Positions 1 to 12,487 of a stretch of 64,000 nucleotides of DNA are shown piece by piece. A model generated the notes under the pieces. That model was not told the origin of the DNA. It ran no database searches and worked only from the letters and a program-made list of their open reading frames with translations. Source of the stretch: Sequoia sempervirens (lineage: Eukaryota > Streptophyta > Pinopsida > Cupressales > Cupressaceae). The DNA lies in NCBI GenBank assembly GCA_007258455.2, contig VDFB02275516.1, positions 372,001 to 436,000 on the forward strand, written 5' to 3'. The translations under genes were made by a program, and so were the position numbers. Each line of letters begins with the position of its first letter. Within the stretch, counting starts at the first letter, position 1.

Positions 1-110
1 TCATTAGCCTAGCCATGAATAGGACTTGATGGCACCAAAGATCTCCTGGTCGGCGTCGACTTCCATGGCATTTTTTATGTTGGCATGGAGCTTGCTAATT
101 ACGTGGGTTG
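1..110 (-). other. Left flank of Element A, with short open frame and left target duplication
   Basis: This is the sequence into which Element A inserted. Bases 106-110 (GGTTG) are the left copy of the 5-bp target-site duplication; the right copy is at 20581-20585. On the minus strand an open frame runs from the element edge to a stop at 4-6, about 33 codons. The stretch is less AT-rich than most of the window, so it could be the end of a disrupted coding sequence, but 33 codons may easily be chance. No product is recognised. Confidence 0.4.
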
Positions 111-1301
111 TGTTGGTTTTGTTTTACAATGTAACCAGGTTTGTCTTCTAATCTACCTATGGAATTGCCAATTCCAATCAAGGGTAGCTAGAAGGACCTG
201 GACCAACTGATAAGGACTTTAAAATAGCCTCCTACACTTCGGGCTCTACAAGACCCAGGAGGGTAATCCCTTAATGCATCTACAACCTCTGCACCATTAT
301 TATAAACAAAATTAAAAATAATAGATAATCTCACTTAATAGCTCAACACAATAGGATAATATAGAATAGAATTGGCTATTCATCGATAATATCAACTATC
401 TGGAGAATGAGATAACTACAACACAATCCACAACATAAGATAGTCATTGATTTGCAATTTGTAGCAAGCTCTAGGAAAAGACAAACAAATACCAGATCAT
501 ATGGGTAATTACAAATTAGATCAGTGCCATATATCCATTGTAGGAGTCAAATTTGTAAGCATCTAAAGGGTATATGGCAGATTTAACACATAAAATATGA
601 AATCCATGACGATATTGCATTGTAATCTCATCAATATGTATTCTAACTCAATACTACTTATCAAATCTTTATACAGAACATATCCGCCTATAATCCCATT
701 CAAGCATTTTAATTAATTCCTTGAATTAAAGCTAAAATAGAATCATGCACACCACAACAGTGAGATGAATGAAACAACCCTTAGTTATTTTATTCAAAGT
801 TCACAGGTGCATGTACAATGGAGAGACATGAGCTTGAATTTATCATTTCAATTCAAATGATAGTACTATTATACAACATTAAATCCCCATGAACTCAAAA
901 CCTATTACAAAATGACTCAAAACCTAAATTTCCTTTCTCTCTAAAACCATCGAACTTTACAATTTGCTCTGCAACTTCACTTAGACTCGACCCAAAAATT
1001 ATCTCACTTGCTAACCCGTACATTTAGCCTTGAAATCCTTCTTATAGAAAATGAAGGAGCAAACAAGCATCGGGCTAGAAAGTACACATGTCACCAGCCA
1101 ATTGGAGCACCTCCTGACATTTCAAAAATCATTACAACATCAATCACCCTAGAGAATATTCTTGCTCATTGTGCACGCTGAGAAAATTTGATGCAACAAC
1201 AAAAACCACAAGAAACCCACACCAAGATTTCCATCAAAGCAAAACTGGAAACCATGGTAACCACAACATCTGATTTACCACTTGTTAGTAGTCCATTCCT
1301 T

Positions 1302-4300
1302 TTACTCTTCATCAGTCAAATATTTAGTTACCCATTTCTAGTATTCTTCATCAGTCGACCAGTCAAAATTAATTACCTCATTCACCTTGGCACTATAAGG
1401 TGTGTATTTTACCACTACCTGATTTGCATCCCTTTCAAAAGATTCCAAAGTTGAGTTGGTACTAATAATATTATCCATACAACTCACCAACAAATCATAA
1501 TCTGAGTCATCAAAAATTAATTTAATTTGACCATCGATGAATTTACTTGCTTGATCTTGCCATTGCTAGAGTAACCTGATCTTCCCCTGCTCATCAATTA
1601 TATCAGGTAACAATGTGTTACCCCAATCATTGAAATTCTTCACCAGCTCCCTAATCTTCCTACTCAAATCATCTGGTAGGGTCTGAAAACCCTGCAATGA
1701 CTTAACTAATACTTGAGTAGGCTTGAATGATTAGGGCCTATTATTTGTATCAAACCTTGATGCCTTATACATGACATCCAAATCACTAGCTCTAGGGATC
1801 CAATTTTCAATCAATGGTATCACTACCTCCTGATCCATATGAATATTCTTTATTGCATCTAACATCAAAGAATATAAAGAATGTATAGATAGCAATTTAT
1901 TATCAACCCTAATCATTTAAATGTCTTAAGACAGTAGTAACGATATCCTTTTTCTTTGAAACAGATCCCTCCTCACTTATCTTCAAAGATGTCTATAAAT
2001 CATCAATTCTTTGCAAGAGCTGCCTCTTTGTAGGATCAACAGAGCACTCTGTTTCTTCATCAATTTGTTTGAAAGGAGGGGTGAGGGAAAGATTCTGACT
2101 GCGAGACCCTAGTGTGGAAACAATTGGAGAAGCAAGAGGCACTGACGCTGTTGTGGAAGGTAATGTACTGGTCCCCAAAGCACTTGATGTCTCCCAAATC
2201 TTTTTATACCTAAAAATTTCCACCTCAGTCTACAACTCAACATTCTTCTACTACATCTTGTTGTATTCCTCAATTAAAAGGTTATACTTCTCCATTAGGC
2301 TCTTCTTTTCAACCTCCTCCCTTTTAGCAGTCTTTTGGGCCAATTTGGACACATTCACAGTCAAATTAGTGGCCTTGATGGTTGAGGTCTCTGAAGCTCT
2401 CTTTACTATTAATCCTCCTCTGAAATTTGGATTAATATCTATAACATTTGGCTTTCTTCCTTGAGGGGCCAATGCCCAAATTTACAAAGTTTCATATTCC
2501 TCACTGAAGGCAGAATCTTGCAATGTTGCCTTGAATTCCTCTTCAGAGTCTTGCAAGGGATGGTTGGACTTTAGAAGAGCATTAAATGATACAACATCTG
2601 CAATGTCCCATTCAGGTAGAATCAATACACCAACCTGACTCACCAGTTTTCTTCCTTCTTCAGGAGTGATGTTCTTGAATTCTTCCATTAATTCAACCTT
2701 TACTTCCTCATCATTCTTCTGGTCTGATGTTCCATGTCTTAGTTCTCTTTTGTTCTTACATTTATCTTGATATTCTTCAAATTTCATCCTCCATACCAAT
2801 TGCAAGAATACAGGAGTTTTTACAAATGTATTGTCATCTAGAAACTCCTTGCATGCTTCCATTCTTGTATCTTGTAAACTTTTTCCTTTCATATCTAAAT
2901 CAGATAAAACCAATTCAGCTAGCCTAGGAGGGGAGGGAATACCAACCTGCATGTCTTGATCAGTAACAATAATTCCATCCATCAGATCCTCCTGTGGTTG
3001 ATCAATTCTTTGTCTTTTACGGCTTGGCTTGGATGGTGGTGATGAGGGACTATCTTTTGGTGATGATTCTAAATCAATGGTTTTAATTTTCCTAGGCACT
3101 TTGAATTTTGGACCTAGTTGTGAAGGAAATTTCATTATTTTCTTTCCTTTTCTGTCCACTTCTTCTTCATCACTGATATCATCGTTTTTCCTCCTGTTAA
3201 TATGCCACCTTTCTGTAGGATGGTATTTTGGCCTTGTTTCAATTGGCCTGGCACCTTGTTCCTGTACACCCAGACTCTGTTCTAAATTTATCTTTTTGGT
3301 CCTCAATGTGCCCATAATTTCCTTGAAATTCTCCATTAGAAAGTCAATTTTCTTATGGTATGGACTGAACTCCAACAATAGATTATACTTGCAATCCATT
3401 TTTGCAAAATATCTAATAGCTTATCATAAGCTATCTATTTCTCCTTGTTCAACTCTTGTTTATTTAGGTTGAACTTGTTTCTAATCATATCCTCAGGAAA
3501 GTTGAACTCATGCACAAATTTTCCAGCCTTTATTCTTTGTCTGAAAAGGGCAAAGAAACACTCACAATCATGCTGCTTCTTTCGACCACACCTCAAATGG
3601 TACTCATCAAATAATTTCTCAAAATGCACCCAACCTCCTTTTGAAAAGGAAAAGTTAGACACTACTGTATAATTAGGGAAAAATGTTCCCTTACCCCTCC
3701 CTCTGAGGTTGTCCTCATGGATACAACCTATTTTCCACATAACTTCTGCAAACCCCACTCTTGGTGGCACATTGTATGGCAGTATATGGGGGGTTCCTTG
3801 AAAACCGTATACTCTCAAAACATTGTTAACAAGGTATGGGATAATGTCACCCTAGTTATGGAAAACTTTCAATTCTTGCTTTCTCCCCTTTGGCCTGAGG
3901 AAATCATGCAATTCCTCAGGGATCCTGGGTACATTCACCATCAATCTAGCCCTTAATCTAGAAGCAAAGAAATTATAAAATTGCACATAACTGGTGCTTT
4001 CCTTATTGCAAGATAAATTTGTAGCCCATAATTGTACTGGCAATCTTTCTCCATCGACCGATTTCCTTAATTCCATCTTTTCAGAGAAAAAGTTAGCATT
4101 CTTGAACAAGAACATATGCATCAACATAGAATACCAGAAGAGTTGACTGTCAGTATCATTTTTCTGCAACTTTGACAACCCTTCATGTATCCTCTCAGCC
4201 AAGAAATGGCCAAAGTCATATGTCACAGGAAAGTTAGGGTGTTGTATTTCCACCCCCATGAACATATATGCAATGGGCATCACCGCACCAGGACTGAAAC

Positions 4301-4943
4301 CCAAAATCTGACACAAAAAATAGAAAGTGGCCAAGAAATGGTTTGCAAAATAGTTCAATTTGAAAGGTTCTTGGTCACTTGGGCTGATATGAAATCTTTA
4401 ACCCCCTGCCCTAGCCAAATGAGGTGGAAGCAACTTAGGTCTAAAAAGAGACTTCAACTTTGCATATTCCTGCTTCATTTCCTAAAGATTGATAGGAACC
4501 AAGTCCTCACTCGGTTCACTCAAGTCAAAATTTTGTTGGACTTCTTCTATGTTAATGCTGAGCAGAACCCTTCCATCATTATCCCTTATTACTTGTGCGA
4601 CAGGGTCATATCTTGCGGCCACTGCCCTAAGTAAATCTATATCAGGGAACATGGTTGGGGTCACCAACTTTCCCAAATCATGCATCCAGCTATTTGAAAA
4701 AGGGTGAGGAAAATTCATCTGTCCATACCACAATTTGAACATCTCCAAGAATGTGAGAGGAACCCTAGCATCATCTATGTTGGAGAAATTATGTACTAAC
4801 CCTTCCCCCAGGATTTTCCCTAGCATCATAACTAATCCCTTCTTTCTATCATTTGTTGACAAGGGAAATTGATCTAGGAAATCATCGTACAGGTTTCTTC
4901 TTAAATAATCAACTTGGCCAGAATGTTGCTTTGGCAGTGCCAT
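1302..4943 (-). pseudogene. LTR-borne ORF, copy 1 (unrecognised ~1,200-codon protein, decayed)
   Basis: A long minus-strand reading frame lies wholly inside the 3' LTR, from an ATG at 4941-4943 (MALPKQHSG...) to a TAA at 1302-1304. It is broken by several in-frame stops and about two frameshifts (near 3380-3400 and between 1993 and 1916). Open pieces are 4482-4943, 3852-4358, 3435-3818, 2482-3399, 2251-2472, 1993-2223 and 1731-1916. The N-terminal part is globular and rich in aromatic residues. The middle (2900-3200) is charged and Ser/Pro-rich with a basic SRKRQR stretch that could be a nuclear signal. The 2251-2472 piece is Lys/Glu-rich and coiled-coil-like. The same protein is encoded in the other LTR, so it is a real element gene. 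Its family is not recognised; a remote link to plant transposon-associated proteins is possible but unsupported. Confidence 0.75.
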
Positions 4944-5511
4944 CTTACAGCTAGGACTAACCAAATTAGGGATTTCTTACAAGTTCACACTTCAAACAAC
5001 TAGGACTAACCAGAGATATGAAATTATAGAACAACACACTGCAATTTCTCACAATTCAAAATAAACTATAGCCCTAACATTTATCAACAAGCCCTATGAT
5101 AAATACAACAAATCTTTTCCCAAATTTAAGTGTAGAGTAACCAAGAAACTCAGAAATTGACTCACGGCTTTCTGCTTGTAGAAATCCCAAATTCTGGCTG
5201 CAAAGACTCATAATTTTTGCTTCGGCTCTGAGACTGCTCCGCAAAATACTCAAATGCTTTGTGATACAAATAAAGCAGGAGAATTGATTTTATTTCAATC
5301 AAATCATGCCAGCAACTGTGTCATCCACCATTAAAGCTCACTTGCACACTGCACAAATGGCTCCAATCATATTTGATGTAGATTTAAATTCTAGTCGTCG
5401 ATCCTTCAGTTAGATCAAATGATCAAACGACTGTCTTCAAAATAAGCTAACACACTCACCAACATGGAAAATAAGGGGCCTACCATACCATAAGCTACTA
5501 AGGAAGTCCAC

Positions 5512-6040
5512 ATGGCGGTCGCCCATGATATCGCAATTGGTAAAGATCCTACAACTTCAGATCACGCGATAGCAGGAAACCATAGATCTTGAGCATCAAT
5601 GATCTTGTTCCTTCAACACAATTGCCAACCCTATCAGTAGCGTTGAGCATCTTTTTCGTCAAGATTATAACATATCCGCTGATTTAAAACATGTGCATCT
5701 CAAGAACACTTTAATAACCCACCTTTTAATGTATTAAGGTCAGGTTAATTTACCATGGTATTTCCTTTATTCCTTCGACATCATCAGATGAGACATGTGG
5801 TGCCCGCTCGTGATATCGTGATCAGTAAAATCCTTGTAAATTTCGATCATGCGATGGCGAGGAACCGTTGAGATTTGATGATAATTGAACGACGGTCAAC
5901 AAAACCTATCCCCTTCGGCTTCACTAGATGGGACACATGGCACCCACCTATGATATTGTGATAAACCAAAGCAGTGTGGTGGGGTCATTGCAGGATGGAG
6001 GGGAACGACTAAGATCAAACGACAAACGACAGTTGATCAA
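5512..6040 (-). repeat. Imperfect direct repeats in putative U3 of Element A 3' LTR
   Basis: Three related blocks (about 5512-5640, 5799-5900, 5936-6040) share GTGATATCGTGATC-like and GATCATGCGATGG-like cores followed by AACCGTTGAGATCTGATG-like sequence. They are richer in CpG than the rest of the LTR. They lie upstream of the LTR ORF and of the transcribed body in element orientation, where enhancer repeats are often found. A regulatory role is inferred. Confidence 0.5.
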
Positions 6041-6440
6041 CAGTCACACGAATTTCATCCCTTTGCAAAATAAAACATTTATTAAAAGGACAAGGGGACA
6101 TCACTAGCCGGATGGTAAACAACGACATAAGTTTTTTGTAAACGATGAAACACAGGGCCAACCAAGACTTAGGAAAATAAAACCCCGCAGAGGAAATAAA
6201 GTATTAATACCAAAGGGACTCAGCCTAGACAAAATGATAGGAACATAGGTCATTTTAAAACCCTTCAAAAAGGTAACAATGGAAAAGATCCCAACCAAGG
6301 CGTAAAATAAACACAAGTGTTTTTCATGAAAATAAAGCTAAACCTCAACCCAAGGAAAAAATTTCCGACACCATGAAAGACCAGTAACATAAGGCAAGGC
6401 AGGAATGGAACACAAGGAGCAAAAAATTGAAGTTCTATCA

Positions 6441-6621
6441 GTGGCTCCAATTGGTGACTTTCATTCCACTAGAATGAAGCGAGAATTCAAAATCTCAGGT
6501 AGAGTAGACCAAGATGCAAAGACGACCAAAAAGGGATTGTTTGGACAAAACAACCCTGAACTATGTACAAAATATATACAAAATATACAATTCTAAACTA
6601 CTGCCCATGGAAAAGAAAACT
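6441..6621 (-). other. Short 3' untranslated stretch of Element A
   Basis: Lies between the integrase stop and the 3' LTR. A polypurine tract should sit next to 6440, but the adjoining bases are not clearly purine-rich, so the tract is either decayed or unrecognisable. No ORF is supported here. Confidence 0.4.
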
Positions 6622-8133
6622 TCAAGTGAAGTATAACTTCAAGAACTGTCCATGAACTAGCAGTTCAAGAATATCCCCTGTCATATTTTGGAGGAAGTAC
6701 GAATCATCACCCCACTTACCATTTATCAAAAATGGACCCAACCAGATTGCATCAAACTTCCCATGTTTCCCTTTATCCTCTAATCTAGCATTCCACATTA
6801 AAACCAAATCTCCATCTTTGAATTTCCTTGTAGTTTCCCTCATGTCATGCAAGTTCTTTATTTGCAACTGCAATTTTTCATTTCTCTTTTGAGCCTCCCT
6901 CCTAGTTTCATATAATTTTATAAGAGCTTCCAGTCTTAATTGCATTTCATCATCAATTTCATTTTCATACATCTAGAAAAACTTATACATTTCCATTAAG
7001 TTATTTTGGGGAAACCTGGCATTTATCCCATAAACCAAGTCAAATGGGGCACAACCTATTGCCTTCTTCACAGTTACCATATCTGTCCAGACTACTAATC
7101 TTAGCTTAGAATCCCAAGCCTTTTTATTATGATCCAAGATTCTTTTAATGATCTTCATCAAGCTTTTATTGCTTGATTTGGCTTGTCTATTTCCTTATGG
7201 GTGGTATGGTGATGAATAAGAAATTTGGATGTCATGCTTCTCACAAAATTCTATGTATTCCTCAGATCTGAAACACATTACATTGTCTAACACAATCCTT
7301 TATGGACATCCAAATCTAGTCAATATGTTGCTCATCAGGAATTCAATTACCACTTTACTAGTGGCTTTCTTTGTTGGAATTGCTTCCACCCAATTGGTAA
7401 AATAGTCTATGGCCACCAATATCCATGAGTGACCTCGACTAGATTTACATGCTATCTCTCCTACAAAATCAATACCCCACTGCTAGAATGGAGCTTGTAC
7501 TATAACTAGTTTTAGAGGCAAATTACCAAAAAACTTTAACTTACTAGAGAAACATTGACAAGCATCACATGTCTTCACTAGTTGATGTGCATCCTTAAAA
7601 ACTGTAGGCCACAAAAATCCAACCCTCATTATCTTATGTCTAGTTGTTTTAGCCATATAATTCCCTCCACAAACTCCACCATGCATCTCACTCAAAATTT
7701 CTTGTGCTTGATCTTGGTCAACACACTTTAGCATGACACCTTCTCCATTTCTCCACCAGAGCTTTCTAGCTATGATAGCATATTTGATAGCACGTAACTT
7801 CAATGTCCTTTTCTCATTTTCACTCAAATTGTCAGGACATTTCAATCTTTGCAAATAATATATCACATCTTTATACCATTCAGAGTGCTCCATATCACAT
7901 ATGTGTGATCTATTTTCCTCTTCTAACAAATTTATCTGATTTGCTTCCAGATTACTTTGGGCCATAAGCTTGGTCAATCCTTTTCCTCTTACCAATTTAG
8001 TAATTTGAACCTCAATATTGAATTCCTGGATCCTATTTATCCACCTACACCTTCTTCCTAACACTTCTTGTTGTGTGAAGATGTCCTTAACAACAACACT
8101 AGGCACATAGGAAATTACAATAGCTCCCATCAA
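6622..8133 (-). pseudogene. Element A integrase (broken)
   Basis: Minus-strand integrase region that would insert the cDNA copy into the genome. The N-terminal zinc-binding part is in the 7483-8133 frame: HGGVCGGN near the start and CDACQ later. The second histidine of the usual HHCC finger reads Asn. The core follows, with the first Asp at 7468-7470 (GIDFVGE) and the second at 7285-7287 (LDNVMCF). The position 36 codons later (7177-7179), where the catalytic Glu belongs, encodes Lys. The core is also cut by in-frame stops. The C-terminal part (6622-6972) has a charged helix, then a FKDGDLVLMW...WLGPF pattern typical of the GPY/F module of Ty3/gypsy integrases. No chromodomain is seen. Confidence 0.85.
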
Positions 8134-8560
8134 ATAAGGCCTAAAATCCTTTACTACTTTTACCAGTGCATATGCCTATTTTTCATTTATATCATACATA
8201 AGTTTTGCAGCTTGTAAAGATTTGTTGAAAAAGGCTATAGGCTATTCAAAACCTTTTGCATTCTTTTGTAACAACACAACTACAAACGTGTGGAAAGAAG
8301 AAAATGAAAAAATCTGTAAAGGTTTGGAAAAATCAGGGGTTCTTAACATAGGAGCCTCCTTTATTGCTTGCTTAATGGCCTGGAAAGCTTGTATAGACTC
8401 CTCATCCCATTCAACCTTGGCTCCTTTCTTGAGCATTTTGGAAATAGGGTGAACTATCTCAACAAAATTTGTCACAAATCTCCTTAAGAAGTTTATTTCT
8501 CCAAAGAAAGATTGTATTCCTTTGACATTTTAGGGTTGTGGAACTTTATCTATTGCAATT
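8134..8560 (-). pseudogene. Element A first-type (gypsy) RNase H, degenerate
   Basis: Follows RT as usual in Ty3/gypsy pol. The frame shows WDEESIQAFQAIKQAI, the RT/RNase H connection typical of the family, then SKPLQIFSFSSFHT, where the first catalytic Asp of RNase H would normally lie and none is present. PIAFFNKSLQ...YALVKVVKDFRPYL continues the fold. It runs without a break into a linker that leads to integrase. Two in-frame stops lie near 8160-8241. Loss of the first Asp while an extra RNase H exists elsewhere in the element fits degeneration of the original domain. Confidence 0.75.
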
Positions 8561-9623
8561 ACCCTCTCTGGATCAATTTTTACTCCATTCTAGTACTCCA
8601 AACACACATTTCTTTAGATTCAAAGAAATACCATACTCCAAAGCTCTAATGAATATCTTCTCCAAATGCTCACAATGATCCTCTTCCTTTTTAGAATATG
8701 TTGTCAAGGAATTCATCTTGGTAGATCACCAAAAACAAGTTAATGAAATTTGAGAATACCACATCCATGGCTCTTTGAAAAGTGGCCCCTGCATTTTTTA
8801 GACCAAATGGCATTCTTACATAAACATATGTTCCCCATGGTGTGGTGAAAGATGTCTTAAAATGCTCAAATTCTTTGACCATGAGCTGGTTGTAACTAGA
8901 GAAACCATCCATCATAGACATCAATTCACAACCTGTCACCCTTTGCAACATGGCTTCCATATTGGGTAATGGATAATTGTCTTTTAATGAGGACACATTC
9001 AAATTTCTGAAATCTACACATAACCGGATGTATCCATTTTTCTTCCTTACTGGTACCAAGTTCGATACCCAAGATGAATATCTGATTGGCTTGATGATTC
9101 CTGCATCCCTTAGTTTCATTAATTCTTCTTGCATTTTGGGAGCTAAAGTTGGATTAATAGGACTTTTCTTTTCTCTGAATGGCTTGGTGTCATCACGCAA
9201 AGGAATCTCATGTTGGAAAAGATCCTCTTTGTATGCCTTAAGATCATCATAGGACCATGCAAACACATGCCTAAACTTCCTTAATAAGTCAATTAGCATC
9301 CTTCTCACTTTTGGTGACATTTTCTTTCCAATATACACCTTCTTTGGGGATGCTTCTATTCCAAGATTTATCTCTTCCAAATCATTAGGATGGGAAATAG
9401 TATGATTAGCCTTTGTCATATCTTGATTATCAAACACTCTTTCTAATACAACTAGATCCTTGGGAATTGTATTTGTCTTTAACTGAATAACCTCATTTCC
9501 AAATATAGTATCCTTACCATCAACATTTTCAACAAAAGCTCCAAAGTCAATTTCTTGATTTTCATATTCACCCACACAATTCAAAAATCTTAATATATTA
9601 TCATCATTATAAAAATTTGCCAA
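8561..9623 (-). pseudogene. Element A reverse transcriptase (broken)
   Basis: The 310-residue open frame (8691-9623) contains the classic Ty3/gypsy RT motifs: FAWSYDDLKAY, LRDAGIIKPI, LCVDFRNLN, MMDGFSSYNQ with the catalytic Asp, and MPFGLKNAGATFQRAM. The YxDD active site at 8712-8723 reads YQDE and the frame breaks just after it. The rest of palm and thumb continues in another frame toward 8590 (KKCVFGV-like). The N-terminal third is a linker from the RNase H-like domain. This enzyme would copy element RNA to cDNA; this copy cannot. Confidence 0.9.
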
Positions 9624-9639
9624 TTTTTTATGTTATTAG

Positions 9640-10321
9640 GAACAAATGGCCTAGTTTGCACCTCAACCTTTGAAATTCTAGCATAAGACATATCATCTGG
9701 TTTTACTGCAATATTAGCTAATAAATCTACAACCTTATTTTGACCTCTCTCCATCCATCCTATGCCAAATGCGTCAAAGCTCTCCAATTCATCCCAAACA
9801 ACATTCCTATACTGTTTCAACCTCTTATTTTTTGATAGATACTTGGACCTAACTTGGGAGACCACAAGCTCAAAATCTCCAATTTCCTTGAGCTTCTTGA
9901 TCCCATGTTTTTTAGCCAATCTCAACCCCAATAACAAGGCTTCATATTCTTCCACATTATTTGTGCATTCAAATAATAGAGTGAAAGAGAACCTAAATGT
10001 ATTTCCACTTGGTGACTGTAACAAAACACCTGCACCAAACCCTTCTTTTGAACTTGCACCATCGAAGTACATAGTCCACAAGTCATTAGATTTTGACAAT
10101 TGTTTTACTTTTGTATCAATCAATGTAGTAGGTTTATCACAATTGCTAGGCAATTCCTCGACCCTGAATTCATTTATACCACTGTCAATAAAACATGTCA
10201 TATTTTCAATTAGGCCATGCTTAATCATATGAGGTACTTTTGAGTCTCTTTCAATCTTGAAATCCTTACCATCAATGGAGAAATTAGCAAATAACAAATC
10301 ACATTGCATGTTACCCCCCAT
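9640..10321 (-). pseudogene. Element A extra RNase H-like domain placed before RT
   Basis: The frame 9590-10321 carries LWTMYFDGASSKEGFGAGV, CTNNVEEYEALLLGL, IGDFELVVSQV and NKVVDLLAN. These match, in order, the four acidic positions of the archaeal-type RNase H (aRNH) known from plant Tat elements. All four acidic residues are visible. Its position is unusual: protease lies directly upstream (10412-10894) and RT directly downstream (9623 on). In Element B the same kind of domain comes after RT and the gypsy RNase H. The C-terminal end loses frame near 9600. It would degrade RNA in RNA-DNA hybrids during reverse transcription. Confidence 0.8.
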
Positions 10322-10957
10322 TGATGCACTCTATTTTCTTGACAAAAGCATTCCAAAATGAGGTGGGATGTCTGCAACTAATACAATCATGACTAAATCC
10401 TTGTCAGGGTACTAAGACAATTTATAAGGAAATGCTCTGATAGTTCCAATAATTGGTACTTCTCTTGAATCCATAGCATAACATTTACCTTGAGAAGTAT
10501 CTACTGTCAAGCCCATTACCTCCATTATTTTGACTTGCATAACATTATTTGACGCCCCTAAATCTATCATACAGTTCCTTAAATTTTTCCTATTTATATC
10601 CACACTTAAGAAAAAAGGGGTTATATTTTCAACGCACATATTAATAGAACTTCCTAAATATACAGGAGGAATTTGTGACACAATTCCCTCCACTTCCTTT
10701 TCTTTCTCTTTATCCTTCACTTCTTTACCACTTCCTTGTTTAGTCTTATTACCGGCAACATTTGTGATCAAGGATATTGTCTTTTCTTTGTGTTCATTTA
10801 TTGTCATCATTTCTAGCAGAGGTACGGTTACTTTAACCTGAGAAAGCACATGAAACATATCTACAGGTGTATATTTAGGAAGATTAGACATCATACCTTC
10901 ATCATTTTCCCTTTCCTCAGGTTGACTACTTTCTCCTAGCTTCTTTTGCTTCTTATC
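10322..10957 (-). pseudogene. Element A aspartic protease region (altered active site)
   Basis: The frame 10412-10894 has a basic Lys/Glu-rich linker, then VYLGSSINMCVENITPFF and NCMIDLGASNNVM. The latter aligns with the retroviral-type aspartic protease site, normally D-S/T/G-G-A. Here the second position is Leu (DLGA), which would be expected to damage catalysis. IIGTIRAFP follows. The protein would cut the polyprotein. A stop near 10410 separates it from the RNase H-like domain. Confidence 0.7.
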
Positions 10958-12487
10958 CTATGCAGCAGGTTCAACTAACTTTGTAATCACCTTGGTCTTC
11001 ACCAGTGCCGAAGTCACATCTTTTTGAGGCTTTGGAGTTTCGTTCCTTTTTTTCCAAACCTTATCATTCTTAACCTCTTTGAATTTTACAACATCCTTTT
11101 TGTTGTCAACCTTAATACCATTTTTTTTGTCCTTTTGTTCTTTAATAAACAAGCCAGAAGGTTTACACTGTTCACCACCCACAATTCTATTTCTCAGTTG
11201 AAGTGAACTTCTTATTTGAGCAGCCATTTCCTTAGTCAGCTTTGCAATCTCTTCTTCTGATGGTCTCCTTAGGGAGACTGAACCTTTAGCCTGCTCCATA
11301 TTGCAAACATTATGATCAAAATTACCTTCCTCATCAGAAAAAACCTGTTGATGGTACATCTCACTTCTTTGCCTCTGATTATCCACATCAGCTTCCTATA
11401 TTTCATCATCAGAGGAACATTTTTCCTCATTAATGTATGATCTGTCCATACAAACATCTACATCATCCTACTCATATTTCGATGTTTGATCATGAACATC
11501 CTCTTCTACCTCCTCAACAACAAGCAACTGAGCAATACCATAATAATTTTGATCATGTGGATGTTCACACACTTCACACCATGGTCTATCTACTACTAGA
11601 TTCACTAAATGTTTTTGCAAGGGGTCTGACATATGCTGATCATTTTTAGGCTTCTGGCTAAGTAAAATTGGTTTTCCATCTTTCCAATTTGTGTTATAAG
11701 GATAATTTTGCAATTTGGGTGGCCTATCATTTCTATTATATAGGGTTTCCTTTCATTCCCTATACCCTTCTCTTGATTGGAAATAGTTTGCTTTATGTCT
11801 TTTAGAGTATTGTAAACCTTTTCCCACTTTTCATCATCCTTAGGCTTTGCAGCCAAAATCTTCTTAGTCTTATTCTTAGGAATTTTCAAAAGTGTAGGTT
11901 CTTCTCTCCTACCATACTTCCCAGAAGCTCTTTTGTTACTCTCAATATTTATAGCCACCCTAAATGCATCCCTTATAGTTCGAGGGTCCTTATCTATGAG
12001 GATATATGCCATTTTAGAATCAAAAGAATTGAAATATGTAGTTAAAAAAACATTTTCATCAAGCCTCAAAACCTGAAACAACTTATGCATTGCTTTCTAA
12101 AATCTTAAATTAAACTGTTTCACAGGCTCATGCAATGACTTCTTGATGTTATTAAATTCATTTAACATAAAACTAGCATTAGTTTTATCACTATACTGCT
12201 CCTTGAAAAAAAAAATCAAACTCATCCCATGAACCAATACTAGCATTAGGTAGACCGCTATACCAATCCCTCGCATCTTCTACCAGAGATTGTACAAACA
12301 GTTTCATTACAACATCTTCATGTTCTACCTCATAATCATTTAGCATATCCATAAAAGCTTTCAAGTGTTCCTCTGCTGTCACAACATTATTGCTAGCAAA
12401 CTTATTCATCTTTTCTCTCAAGTCAGCAGGGATGGGATTTGGATAACCATGGACACCATCAAAGAATAATGGCCTATACCTTTCCAA
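10958..12487 (-). pseudogene. Element A gag core and nucleocapsid-like region
   Basis: The piece 12191-12487 shows the retrotransposon gag fold signature: ADLREKMNKFASNN, EEHLKAFMDMLNDYEVEHEDVVMKLFVQSL, then DARDWYSGLP. It is interrupted by a frameshift at an A-run near 12205-12215. The continuation 11605-12090 reads AYILIDKDPRTIRDAFRVAINIE and a Lys-rich tail. A CEVCEHPHDQNYY motif near 11565-11590 looks like a zinc knuckle whose last Cys has become Tyr. Further downstream come acidic and Lys-rich spacers up to protease. Gag would form the virus-like particle; several stops make this copy inactive. Confidence 0.8.

Larger units (their letters stand above)
111..6440 (-). repeat. Element A 3' LTR (6.33 kb)
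   Basis: Matches 14095-20580 base for base over long stretches, beginning with the shared TGTTGG and ending with the shared ATCA. It keeps about 580 bp (near 3290-3869) that the other LTR lost, and it lacks the 766-bp TIR insertion. In element orientation the LTR runs from 6440 to 111: about 1.5 kb of putative U3 with direct repeats, a ~3.6-kb ORF, then about 1.2 kb of non-coding sequence. Confidence 0.93.

Noticed and set aside
1188..1454. 88-codon plus-strand frame in the Element A LTR
   Set aside because: Overlaps the 3' end of the minus-strand LTR ORF and is not open in the other LTR, where the TIR element interrupts it.
6449..6475. PBS-like TGGTGACT...CCACTAG next to the 3' LTR of Element A
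   Set aside because: It is on the wrong strand and at the wrong end of the element; the real PBS is at 14074-14091. The resemblance is probably chance.
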